Below are positions 40,131 to 47,586 of a stretch of 64,000 nt of DNA, one piece after another. Source of the DNA: Kribbella monticola (GTDB lineage Bacteria; Actinomycetota; Actinomycetes; Propionibacteriales; Kribbellaceae); assembly GCF_003261635.1 (NCBI RefSeq), contig NZ_QFXK01000035.1, positions 496,001 through 560,000 of the forward strand, in the 5' to 3' direction. Under the pieces are notes generated by a model, which ran no database searches, had not been told where the DNA came from, and was given only the letters and a program-made list of their open reading frames with translations. Position numbers and translations under genes: made by a program. How positions within the stretch are numbered: the first letter of the stretch is position 1; each line of letters opens with the position of its first letter.

Positions 40131-40156
40131 GTGGCTCACCCTCAAGGCTGAGCCAC
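40131..40156 (-). promoter_or_regulatory. Leader hairpin of GAF-ANTAR gene
   Basis: GTGGCTCA (40131-40138) pairs perfectly with TGAGCCAC (40149-40156). On the minus strand it follows a GATAAT -10 element (40188-40193) and precedes the GAF-ANTAR start by about 30 nt, so it lies in the mRNA leader. The loop is 10 nt, not the AxxGxx hexaloop known for ANTAR targets. Confidence 0.6.
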
Positions 40157-40221
40157 CGGTACGTGGGCGGAATCCCCGCTCACCCCAATTATCTGGTCCC
40201 ACGCGCCGTACCCGGGCAAAC

Positions 40222-40542
40222 TTATGCGTCCGTTTCAGGCGCGGAATATCCGTCACGGTCGTCGCCCGGACCCTCGGGCAGTACGCCGGTGGCGCAGAGT
40301 CGGTGGGCCACCTCATCGGGTGACAGCCCGGTCGCCGCCGCACGCGCCTCGATGAGCGCCCTGGCCAGCTCGACCGGGATCCCGTATCGCTCCAGCAGGA
40401 CCCCCTCGGCCACAGCAAGAGCCCAGGTGGGTAAAAGGTGATCGAAACCGGGAACAGGCCCGCGCTCATCGTCATGGTCCACCGGACCGTCCGCTCTCAC
40501 GGCCACCAAACGGGCCGGGACGTGAATCACCGCAGGCGGCAC
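40222..40542 (-). CDS. Small ANTAR-like protein
   Basis: A 106-residue protein. The N-terminal 40 residues have no recognised domain. Residues about 43-90 (AVAEGVLLERYGIPVELARALIEARAAATGLSPDEVAHRL) follow the ANTAR spacing, including the M/LLERYG block and the second helix. It has no sensor domain, so if it binds RNA it would be regulated by level alone or by a partner. The start is a GTG at 40542; a shorter start is possible. It is followed by the GAF-ANTAR gene on the same strand. Confidence 0.65.
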   Translation of the reverse strand: MPPAVIHVPARLVAVRADGPVDHDDERGPVPGFDHLLPTWALAVAEGVLLERYGIPVELARALIEARAAATGLSPDEVAHRLCATGVLPEGPGDDRDGYSAPETDA

Positions 40543-40730
40543 ACCCTACTGGCGAATCCGAAAAGCCAACGGTCCCCATCACCCTACGCACAGACTTCGA
40601 CACGCTCCTCCCGCGGCGCGTCCACCCGTGGGCGCACCAGCCGCGCAGGACGTCCTGGCGGGTGATACGGTGCTCGGATAGTATGAGATCGATATTATCT
40701 CGAAGACCTTCGCCCGCCCAAGGAGAGCCA

Positions 40731-41675
40731 ATGCGTCGTTTTGCTGGAATCCTCGCTGCCCTGATCGGGCTGGTTGCCGTCGGTGCGGTTCCACCCGTGG
40801 CGACCGCGGCCGGTACGACGGTGGTGGGCACGTACACCGTGTGGAGCTGGAACGTCGCCGGGTGGGAGATCAATCGCGCTCTCACCGACAACGGGATGGT
40901 CGCCGGTGCGGTCGCGTCGATCCGGACTCGCGGCGCCGACTTCGTCGTACTGAACGAGTTGTGCTGGCAGCAGTACAAGGCGATCCAGAGCAGGCTCGCG
41001 GACGCCGGGTGGCCACAGGACACCACCAACTTCTCCCGTTTCGAGCGGCAGCGCACCGACAAGTGCAACAACCAGCCGTTCGGCGTGGCCATCTTCAGCA
41101 GGTTCCCGCTCGGCCCGGTCGAAGCGGTGACGTTGCCGCAGGATCAGAGCAAGGAACAGCGGAAGTTGCTTTGCGCGCCTTTGATCGCCCAGCCGCACCT
41201 ACGGTTCTGCGGCACGCATGTCACGCCGTCGCAATTGCCGACCGCCGACGGCCGGCACGACAATGCGAATCTCGCGCAGCTGCAGACAATTCTCAGCCGG
41301 CTGGAGCAGCAGAATTCCAACGGCGACACCACGCTGATCGCCGGTGACTTCAACGCGCAGCCGAACTTCGGCCGCCTCGACGACTGGTACGACAGCGAGC
41401 TCGACACCGTCAACAACCGGCAGAACCGGGGCCAGTACCGCGAGCTCGACGACACCGAGGCGACCTGCCCCGGCTACGGCGAAGCCACCACGGAGAACAA
41501 CAACGACGGCCCCTGCGACCAACCGACGAAGATCGACCTGATGTTCGTCCGGAAGAACCACCTGGCCGGCCCGTACTCCGCCGACGCACTGGCCATCTCG
41601 CACAACTGCGCCGGCGCCGCGTGCTCGGACCACCGGATCATCACCGGCACAGCGGAGCTCAGCATCCAGAACTAG
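40731..41675 (+). CDS. Secreted endonuclease/exonuclease/phosphatase family protein
   Basis: A 314-residue exported metal-dependent phosphoesterase. The signal peptide spans about 1-27 (ends ATA-AG). The fold is marked by WSWNVAGW, VVLNELCW (metal-binding Glu), GDFNAQPN and the closing SDHRII. Eight cysteines suggest extracellular disulfides. AAGGAGAGCC precedes the ATG at 40731. Possible substrates are nucleic acids, sphingomyelin or inositol phosphates; the sequence does not decide. Transcription may start from a TAGTAT element near 40679. Confidence 0.88.
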   Translation: MRRFAGILAALIGLVAVGAVPPVATAAGTTVVGTYTVWSWNVAGWEINRALTDNGMVAGAVASIRTRGADFVVLNELCWQQYKAIQSRLADAGWPQDTTNFSRFERQRTDKCNNQPFGVAIFSRFPLGPVEAVTLPQDQSKEQRKLLCAPLIAQPHLRFCGTHVTPSQLPTADGRHDNANLAQLQTILSRLEQQNSNGDTTLIAGDFNAQPNFGRLDDWYDSELDTVNNRQNRGQYRELDDTEATCPGYGEATTENNNDGPCDQPTKIDLMFVRKNHLAGPYSADALAISHNCAGAACSDHRIITGTAELSIQN

Positions 41676-42020
41676 CGGCCGGACCGAGGCAACAGTCGGC
41701 CGTTGGCAATGGCGTGCCCGGGTTCGGAAAAAAGGTCACCGATCGGCGGAAGCAATCAGCTGCTTTATCCCGGGAAAACGCTCTTTTCTCGGCTGACAAC
41801 GCAGTCAACTGTCTCGCTTGTGCCAACGGCAGTAATGGGCGTTGACCATGATATGAGACGGGCATAGTGTCCCCCCGCGATCCACCGGCGTTGGAAGAGG
41901 AGTAAAGGAAGTAGTGAGGCCCGGTGGTATCCGGAGCGTTCCAGGCGGAATAGGTGCACCCGCCTGCCAGCCCGGCGCATCGCAACCCGCCCAGCACCAT
42001 TTCCTGAAGGGGCCACGCCC
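41676..42020. other. Long leader region of M4 metallopeptidase gene
   Basis: No gene is seen in these 345 bases. It is locally AT-richer, with an A-run near 41730. A well-formed promoter (41842-41870) gives a leader of about 145 nt. No known riboswitch core was recognised. Confidence 0.5.
41842..41870 (+). promoter_or_regulatory. Promoter of M4 metallopeptidase gene
   Basis: TTGACC (41842-41847), a 17-bp spacer, and TAGTGT (41865-41870) match a house-keeping actinobacterial promoter well. Transcription would begin near 41877. Confidence 0.65.
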
Positions 42021-44327
42021 ATGGTCTTGTTTCAGCGTTCCCGAAAGACCGCCACTTATCTGGCGGTCACCGGTCTGACGGTCGTTTCCGTCGCCGGGCT
42101 CGGTGCCGCGACGTCCACCGCCGCGCCGAGTGCAGCACCGCCACCCAGGCCTACCCAGGCCCAGTCGAAGACGCTGGCCGCCCAGGCTGCGTCGTCGCTG
42201 GTGTCGCAGTTGCCGGCCGGACTGCACGCCGGCAAGAGCGACAAGTTCATCGCCAAGCCGGTCATCTCCGAGCAGACCGGTCTGCAGTACGTCCCGTACG
42301 ACCGCACCTTCAAGGGTCTGCCGGTCATCGGTGGTGACTTCGTGGTCGTCACCGACGAGCACGGTGCCGTCAAGAGCACCTCGGTCGCCCAGACCGTCGC
42401 GATCCCGGACCTGTCCACGACCGCCGGCATCACCGCGGCGGCCGCGAAGGCGACCGCGACCAAGCAGCTCAAGAAGGTCACCTCCAGCACCCAGCCGACG
42501 CTGGCCGTCTACGCGCTCGGCAGCAAGCCGACCCTGGCGTGGCAGTCCCGCGTCACCGGCTTCAAGGGCAAGGAGCCGTCGAGCCTGTCGGTGTACGTCG
42601 ACGCCAAGACCGGCAAGGTGCTCAGCACCAAAGAGCACGTGATGGCAGGCAACGGTACGGCGGCGTACAGCGGCCCGAACCCGGTGCACCTGGACACCAC
42701 GCTCAGCGGCAGCACCTACTCGATGAAGGACCCGAACACCACCAACCAGTCCTGCCAGGACGCGGCGAACAACACCACGTTCTCCGGTCCGGACGACAAC
42801 TGGGGCAACGGCAACGCCACCAGCAGGGAAACCGGCTGTGTCGACGCCCTCTACACGGCCCAGACCGAGCGGCACATGCTGACTGACTGGCTCGGCCGCA
42901 ACGGCTTCGACGGCAACGGCGGCGGCTGGCCGATCCGCGTCGGCCTGGCCGACGTGAACGCCTACTACGACGGCTCCCAGGTCCAGGTCGGCCACAACAA
43001 CGCGAACCAGTGGATCGGCTCGCTGGACGTCGTCGGCCACGAGCTCGGCCACGGCATCGACGACCACACCCCGGGCGGCATCTCCGGCTCCGGAACGCAG
43101 GAGTTCGTCGCCGACACGTTCGGCGCGAGCACCGAGTTCTACAGCAACCAGGGCTCGGCCTACGACCCGCCGGACTTCCTCGTCGGCGAGGAGGTCAACC
43201 TGGTCGGCCAGGGCCCGATCCGCAACATGTACGACCCGTCGCAGGTCGGCGACCCGAACTGCTACTCCAGCTCGATCCCGGGCTCCGAGGTGCACGCCGC
43301 CGCCGGTCCGGGCGACCACTGGTTCGTCCTGGTCTCCCAGGGCAGCGGTGGCAACCCGAACGTTCCGACCTGCAACAACTCCTCGGTGACCGGACTGGGT
43401 ATCCAGAAGGCCATCAAGATCATGTACAACGCGATGCTGATGAAGACGAGCAGCAGCTCGTACCTGAAGTACCGCACCTGGACGCTGACCGCGGCCAAGA
43501 ACCTGTACTCCCCGAGCTGCACCGAGTTCAACACCGTCAAGGCGGCGTGGGACGCGGTCAGCGTTCCGGCCCAGGCCGGCGACCCGACGTGTAGCAGCAC
43601 CGGTGGCGTCACCGTCACCAACCCGGGCAACAAGACCGGCACCGTCGGTACGCCGATCAGCTCGTTCACGCTGTCGGCCAGCGGCGGCACCGCGCCGTAC
43701 ACCTGGTCCGCCACCGGTCTGCCGGGTGGTCTGACGATCGGCTCCTCCACGGGCACGATCTCCGGCACCCCGACCGCCAACGGCACCTTCAACGTGACGG
43801 CGACCGCCACCGCGAGCGCCGGCGGTTCCGGCAGCACCACCTTCACCATCACCATCGGTGGTGGCGGCGGCAGCTGCTCGGGCCAGAAGCTCGGCAACCC
43901 GGGCTTCGAGACCGGTACGGCGACGCCGTGGTCGGCCTCGGCGGGCGTCATCGACAACTCGCCCAGCCAGGCCGCCCACACGGGCTCCTGGAAGGCGTGG
44001 ATGGACGGCTACGGCACCACCCACACCGACACCCTGAGCCAGTCGGTCGCGATTCCGGCCGGTTGCCACGCGGTGCTCTCGTTCTACCTGCACATCGATT
44101 CGGCCGAGACCACCACCACGACTCAGTACGACAAGCTGACCGTGAAGGCGGGCTCGACCACCCTGGCGACCTACTCGAACCTGAACAAGGCTTCGGGCTA
44201 CTCGCTGAAGTCGTTCGACGTGTCGTCGCTGGCGGGCCAGACGGTCTCGATCAGCTTCACCGGCACTGAGGACTCCTCGCTCCAGACCTCGTTCGTCGTC
44301 GACGACACAGGCCTCAACCTGAGCTGA
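42021..44327 (+). CDS. Secreted M4 (thermolysin-like) metallopeptidase with Ig-like and C-terminal accessory domains
   Basis: A 768-residue exported protease: signal peptide about 1-35, then an FTP/PepSY-type propeptide (about 50-205). The catalytic domain (about 210-535) contains the zinc motif HELGH (340-344) and the third ligand Glu361 in EFVADTFG, then HAAAGPGDHW for the catalytic His. A putative Ig domain (about 540-620; GTVGTPISSFTLSASGGTAPYTWSATGLPGG) and a C-terminal beta-sandwich (about 630-768; NPGFETGTATPW) follow. AAGGGG precedes the ATG. HELGH replaces the more usual HELTH. The enzyme digests extracellular protein. Confidence 0.93.
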   Translation: MVLFQRSRKTATYLAVTGLTVVSVAGLGAATSTAAPSAAPPPRPTQAQSKTLAAQAASSLVSQLPAGLHAGKSDKFIAKPVISEQTGLQYVPYDRTFKGLPVIGGDFVVVTDEHGAVKSTSVAQTVAIPDLSTTAGITAAAAKATATKQLKKVTSSTQPTLAVYALGSKPTLAWQSRVTGFKGKEPSSLSVYVDAKTGKVLSTKEHVMAGNGTAAYSGPNPVHLDTTLSGSTYSMKDPNTTNQSCQDAANNTTFSGPDDNWGNGNATSRETGCVDALYTAQTERHMLTDWLGRNGFDGNGGGWPIRVGLADVNAYYDGSQVQVGHNNANQWIGSLDVVGHELGHGIDDHTPGGISGSGTQEFVADTFGASTEFYSNQGSAYDPPDFLVGEEVNLVGQGPIRNMYDPSQVGDPNCYSSSIPGSEVHAAAGPGDHWFVLVSQGSGGNPNVPTCNNSSVTGLGIQKAIKIMYNAMLMKTSSSSYLKYRTWTLTAAKNLYSPSCTEFNTVKAAWDAVSVPAQAGDPTCSSTGGVTVTNPGNKTGTVGTPISSFTLSASGGTAPYTWSATGLPGGLTIGSSTGTISGTPTANGTFNVTATATASAGGSGSTTFTITIGGGGGSCSGQKLGNPGFETGTATPWSASAGVIDNSPSQAAHTGSWKAWMDGYGTTHTDTLSQSVAIPAGCHAVLSFYLHIDSAETTTTTQYDKLTVKAGSTTLATYSNLNKASGYSLKSFDVSSLAGQTVSISFTGTEDSSLQTSFVVDDTGLNLS

Positions 44328-44351
44328 CGAACAGGGCACGACCAGTAACAG

Positions 44352-44390
44352 CCGGCCCCCTCACCCCCCAAGGGTGAGGGGGCCGGTGTT
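44352..44390 (+). terminator. Strong bidirectional terminator
   Basis: A perfect 15-bp stem (CCGGCCCCCTCACCC with GGGTGAGGGGGCCGG), 5-base loop, followed by TGTTTT. It separates the convergent M4 peptidase and SGNH hydrolase genes and can serve both. Confidence 0.9.
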
Positions 44391-44398
44391 TTGGTTGC

Positions 44399-45598
44399 TC
44401 AGCTCAACGACATCCGGGGTTCGCCGTTGAGGAGGCCGGGACCGGCGATAGTGCAGGTGCCCGCGTGGTTGAGTGTGTAGGACTGCCGGATACAGGAGCG
44501 CAGCGCGAGTTGGGCCCAGTAGTTGGGGTGCAGGGACTCCTGGATGAAGTAGTCCGAGCCGATCGTGGTGACCGTGCGGATCTGGTTGATCCACTCGGTC
44601 CTGTCGACGGCGGCCGGCTGGGTCCACGACGACAAGCCGGTCTCCTCGTAAAGCCCGACGCCGGACTCGCAGAGGCGGCGGCCGTTGAAGGCCGACTGAA
44701 GTTCGAGGATCCGGGTGTTCGACAGGCCGGATTGGCCGACCGCTGCGCGGACGGTGTTGTTGATGGTCGCCAAGGCGGTGCTGTTGGCCCAATCTGCGTC
44801 GGCGTTCCAGAAGCCGCAGCCGCCGGTGTTCTGTCGGCCATAGCCGCTTTCGCCGTACCGGAAGCCGCTGCCGGCCGGGATCGGTGACGGGTAGGTCTGC
44901 ACCTGCAGGGTCCACGCGTTGTCGGCGTACCCGGCGTTGCGCATCGCCGTCCGGAGGTTCTGGAACGAGGTGGCGATCCGGGCCCGTACTGCGGTGATGT
45001 TGGCGGTCGTGAAGTTCGCGACCACCGACGAGTCGTCCTTGCAGTAGTCCTTGAACCAGGTCGGCGAGGTGAGGAAGTCGGTCACGCAGGACGTCACGAT
45101 CGAGGCGAAGTTGAAGTCGTTGCCGCCGATCGAGACGACCACCAGTTTCACGTTGTGGGTGGCGGCGAACTGCTGCAGCAGTTTCGCCTGGCCGAGGTGG
45201 CCGTTGCCGTCGTCGTAGAAGTCCAGGCCGGGCTTGAAGTCGTCACCGGTGGTGGTGCCGGTGCTCGCGCCGGAGCAGGCGAGGTTCATCCCGCCGACGC
45301 CGCCGCCGATGTACGCCTCGGCGGACCGGCTGCGATGGCATTTGGGGATCGTCTCGCCGGTACCGGCGGCGTTGTCGTGGTAGGCGTGCGCGCCGAGCGC
45401 GTCGGCCGGCGTCTCCGAGTTGTTCGAGCTACCGGCCCAGCGGCCGGCCTCGCCCGAGATGTAGGAGTCGCCGACCGACACGACGTACGGCGTACCGGCG
45501 CCTGGGCCGTCGGCGTGGGCGGTGGACGTGCTGACAACCAGGGCGGCGGCTGTCAGCAGGAATGCACTGGCGACGGACGAACTGCGATGGATCTTCAC
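44399..45598 (-). CDS. Secreted SGNH/GDSL hydrolase
   Basis: A 399-residue exported esterase or lipase. The signal peptide (about 1-29) ends AHA-D. Block I is SVGDSYISGEAG with the catalytic Ser, block III is SIGGNDF with the oxyanion Asn, and block V is ESLHPNYWAQ with the catalytic His. Several cysteines are consistent with a disulfide-bonded extracellular enzyme. Substrates may be acetylated polysaccharides, lipids or esters. It is convergent with the M4 peptidase. Confidence 0.92.
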   Translation of the reverse strand: MKIHRSSSVASAFLLTAAALVVSTSTAHADGPGAGTPYVVSVGDSYISGEAGRWAGSSNNSETPADALGAHAYHDNAAGTGETIPKCHRSRSAEAYIGGGVGGMNLACSGASTGTTTGDDFKPGLDFYDDGNGHLGQAKLLQQFAATHNVKLVVVSIGGNDFNFASIVTSCVTDFLTSPTWFKDYCKDDSSVVANFTTANITAVRARIATSFQNLRTAMRNAGYADNAWTLQVQTYPSPIPAGSGFRYGESGYGRQNTGGCGFWNADADWANSTALATINNTVRAAVGQSGLSNTRILELQSAFNGRRLCESGVGLYEETGLSSWTQPAAVDRTEWINQIRTVTTIGSDYFIQESLHPNYWAQLALRSCIRQSYTLNHAGTCTIAGPGLLNGEPRMSLS

Positions 45599-45783
45599 CG
45601 GTTGGCCTCATCTCGGACGAAGGGGCGGACGGCGGCCGTCGGACCCCGTGACCGGCCACCTGGCTCGGGAATCTACTCCCGGGTAACGCCTTCGGATAGA
45701 CCGAGAGTGCTGGCATGTTCTCGCACTGTCACGATCATGCCAATCCGCTGCGGCCCGGACCCGCGATGCGAGAGCATGGCGGC

Positions 45784-46701
45784 ATGTCGGTGGAGGGTCC
45801 GCAGTTGCCGGTCGGCACACAGGTCGTACTGCGGGTCGCCCGGCCTGACTCGGACGGCGGCACCGCCCAGCGTGGCGCGACCGGCCGGGTCAGTGGGGTC
45901 ACCCCGGACGGCCGCTACCTGGTGCACCTCGTCGACGGACGCGACGCCACCGCCGGTCGCGACCAGCTCAGCCTGCGTACGGCGTACCAGGACGAGGCGG
46001 TCGCCGTGGCGCAGGTGGACGGCGACGAACTGGTGCGGGACCACACGGTGTACGCCGCGGTGGTCGGCTCGCGTGCGTTCGGGCTCGCCACGGATTCGTC
46101 CGACACCGATACGCGCGGCGTGTACGTCGCACCGACCGCGGCGTTCTGGTCGCTCGCGAAGCCGCCGATGCATGTCGACGGGCCGGATCCCGAATGGTTC
46201 TCGTGGGAGGTTGAGCGGTTCTGCGAGCTTGCCCTGAAGGCGAATCCGAACCTGCTCGAGGTGCTGCACTCACCGCTGGTGGTCCGGCAGACACCGCTGG
46301 GCGAGGAGCTGGTGGAGCTGCGACAGGCGTTCCTTTCGCAGCTCGCGTACCAGACGTACTCCGGGTATGTGCTGAGCCAGTTCAAGAAACTCGAGGCGGA
46401 CTTCCGGCGCGACGGCGCGCCGAAGTGGAAGCACGTCATGCACCTGCTCAGATTGTTGCTGGCAGCCCGCACTCTGCTTGCTGAGGGCAAGTTGATTGTC
46501 GACGTCGGCGGAGATCGTGAACGTCTGCTGGCGATCAAGCGAGGCGAGTGCCGCTGGCCCGACGTGGAACGCTGGCGGCTGTCCCTGCACGAGGAACTCG
46601 ATCGCGCACTCGCGAAAACGGTGCTGCCGGCAACACCTGATGTCGGTAGGGTCGACGCCTGGCTCAGGTCGGTCCGGAAGAGGAGCATCGGTGACGCGTG
46701 A
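45784..46701 (+). CDS. Predicted nucleotidyltransferase (COG3541-type) with N-terminal SH3/KOW-like domain
   Basis: A 305-residue protein. The first about 65 residues (PVGTQVVLRVARPDSDGG, GATGRVSGVTPDGRYLVHLVDGRD) look like a small beta-barrel such as SH3 or KOW. The nucleotidyltransferase motif VGSRAFGLATDSSDTDTRGVYV follows, with GS and the DxD metal pair, then a helical region (QTYSGYVLSQFKKLEADF, KHVMHLLRLLLAARTLLAEG). It overlaps the next gene, a paralogue, by 11 bp. The family is poorly characterised; RNA or protein modification by nucleotide transfer is the likely chemistry. Starts at 45766 or 45715 are possible. Confidence 0.8.
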   Translation: MSVEGPQLPVGTQVVLRVARPDSDGGTAQRGATGRVSGVTPDGRYLVHLVDGRDATAGRDQLSLRTAYQDEAVAVAQVDGDELVRDHTVYAAVVGSRAFGLATDSSDTDTRGVYVAPTAAFWSLAKPPMHVDGPDPEWFSWEVERFCELALKANPNLLEVLHSPLVVRQTPLGEELVELRQAFLSQLAYQTYSGYVLSQFKKLEADFRRDGAPKWKHVMHLLRLLLAARTLLAEGKLIVDVGGDRERLLAIKRGECRWPDVERWRLSLHEELDRALAKTVLPATPDVGRVDAWLRSVRKRSIGDA

Positions 46702-47452
46702 CATGCGAACGCTCGACTACGCCGAGCTCCGCGGCATCGTCGGCGACCAGCCGTACGACCTGCTCTTCGCCACTGTCTCCGGCGCCCACCTCTACGGCTT
46801 CCCGTCGAAGGATTCCGATGTCGACCTGCGCGGCGTCCACGTACTTCCCGCCGCCGAGGTCCTCGGGCTGACCACAGGCCCGGAGACACTCGACCGGACC
46901 TGGTTCCAGAACGACGCCGAGGTCGACCTCGTCACCCACGACCTGGCGAAGTTCCTCCGGCTGATGCTGCGCCGCAACGGCTACGTGCTGGAGCAGGTGC
47001 TCTCGCCCCTGGTCGTGATGACCAGCGCCGGGCATGAGGAACTGGTCGCGCTGGCGCCGGGATGCCTGACGAAGGGGCACGGGCATCACTACCGGGGCTT
47101 CGGGAAGACGCAGTGGGCGTTGTTCGGCAAGACAGGCGAACTCAAGCCGCTGCTCTACACGTTCCGGGTGCTCCTGACCGGGATCCATCTGATGCGCACG
47201 GGCGAGGTGCAGGCGGATCTGCGGGAGTTGCTTGGCGACGGCCCGTCGTACCTGCCGGAACTGATGGCCGCCAAGGCGGAGATCGAGCACGGTCCCGTGG
47301 CCGGGCCGTCCTTCGATGTGATCGAGCGCGATGTCGTGCGGTTGCAGGCAGTGCTCGACGCGGCCGAGTCCCAGTCGAAGTTGCCGGACGAGCCCTCGGC
47401 GGCGCCGGCGTTGAACGAGCTGCTGATTCGTACCCGCCTCGCTGCGCGTTAG
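46691..47452 (+). CDS. Predicted nucleotidyltransferase (COG3541-type), second copy
   Basis: A 253-residue paralogue of the preceding gene lacking the N-terminal barrel. The motif TVSGAHLYGFPSKDSDVDLRGVHV keeps the acidic pair; the GS of the first copy is replaced by SGAH. The central helices (LAKFLRLMLRRNGYVLEQVLSPLVV) parallel the first protein. The GTG at 46691, behind AGGAG, lies within the end of the upstream gene (11-bp overlap), implying linked translation and perhaps a heteromeric complex. The function is unknown. Confidence 0.8.
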   Translation: MTRDMRTLDYAELRGIVGDQPYDLLFATVSGAHLYGFPSKDSDVDLRGVHVLPAAEVLGLTTGPETLDRTWFQNDAEVDLVTHDLAKFLRLMLRRNGYVLEQVLSPLVVMTSAGHEELVALAPGCLTKGHGHHYRGFGKTQWALFGKTGELKPLLYTFRVLLTGIHLMRTGEVQADLRELLGDGPSYLPELMAAKAEIEHGPVAGPSFDVIERDVVRLQAVLDAAESQSKLPDEPSAAPALNELLIRTRLAAR

Positions 47453-47494
47453 TGCGCGCTCGCCTCTGGGCAGGCGCGGATGCGGGCTCTAGAG

Positions 47495-47545
47495 TATTTA
47501 CTTAACCGCGTGAAGCTATTGACATCCCTGCCGGTAGGGTAAATA
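47495..47545. promoter_or_regulatory. Promoter and flanking operator of alpha-galactosidase operon
   Basis: TTGACA (47519-47524) is a perfect -35, with TAAATA (47540-47545) about 15 bp later as a likely -10. TATTTAC (47495-47501) and GTAAATA (47539-47545) are perfect inverted arms, one upstream of the -35 and one over the -10, so a repressor could bridge the promoter. Confidence 0.6.
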
Positions 47546-47586
47546 GTTCCGTCCTGAAATCAATCAGAAGGCAGAGTGAATCAACA

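Noticed and set aside
41676..42020. Riboswitch (for example cyclic di-AMP type) in the leader of the M4 gene
   Set aside because: I looked for conserved core blocks and matching stems and could not identify them; a covariance search would be needed.
41805..44339. An 844-codon open frame opposite the M4 peptidase
   Set aside because: It is the exact antisense of a well-supported secreted peptidase and has no domain, ribosome site or membrane/signal features.
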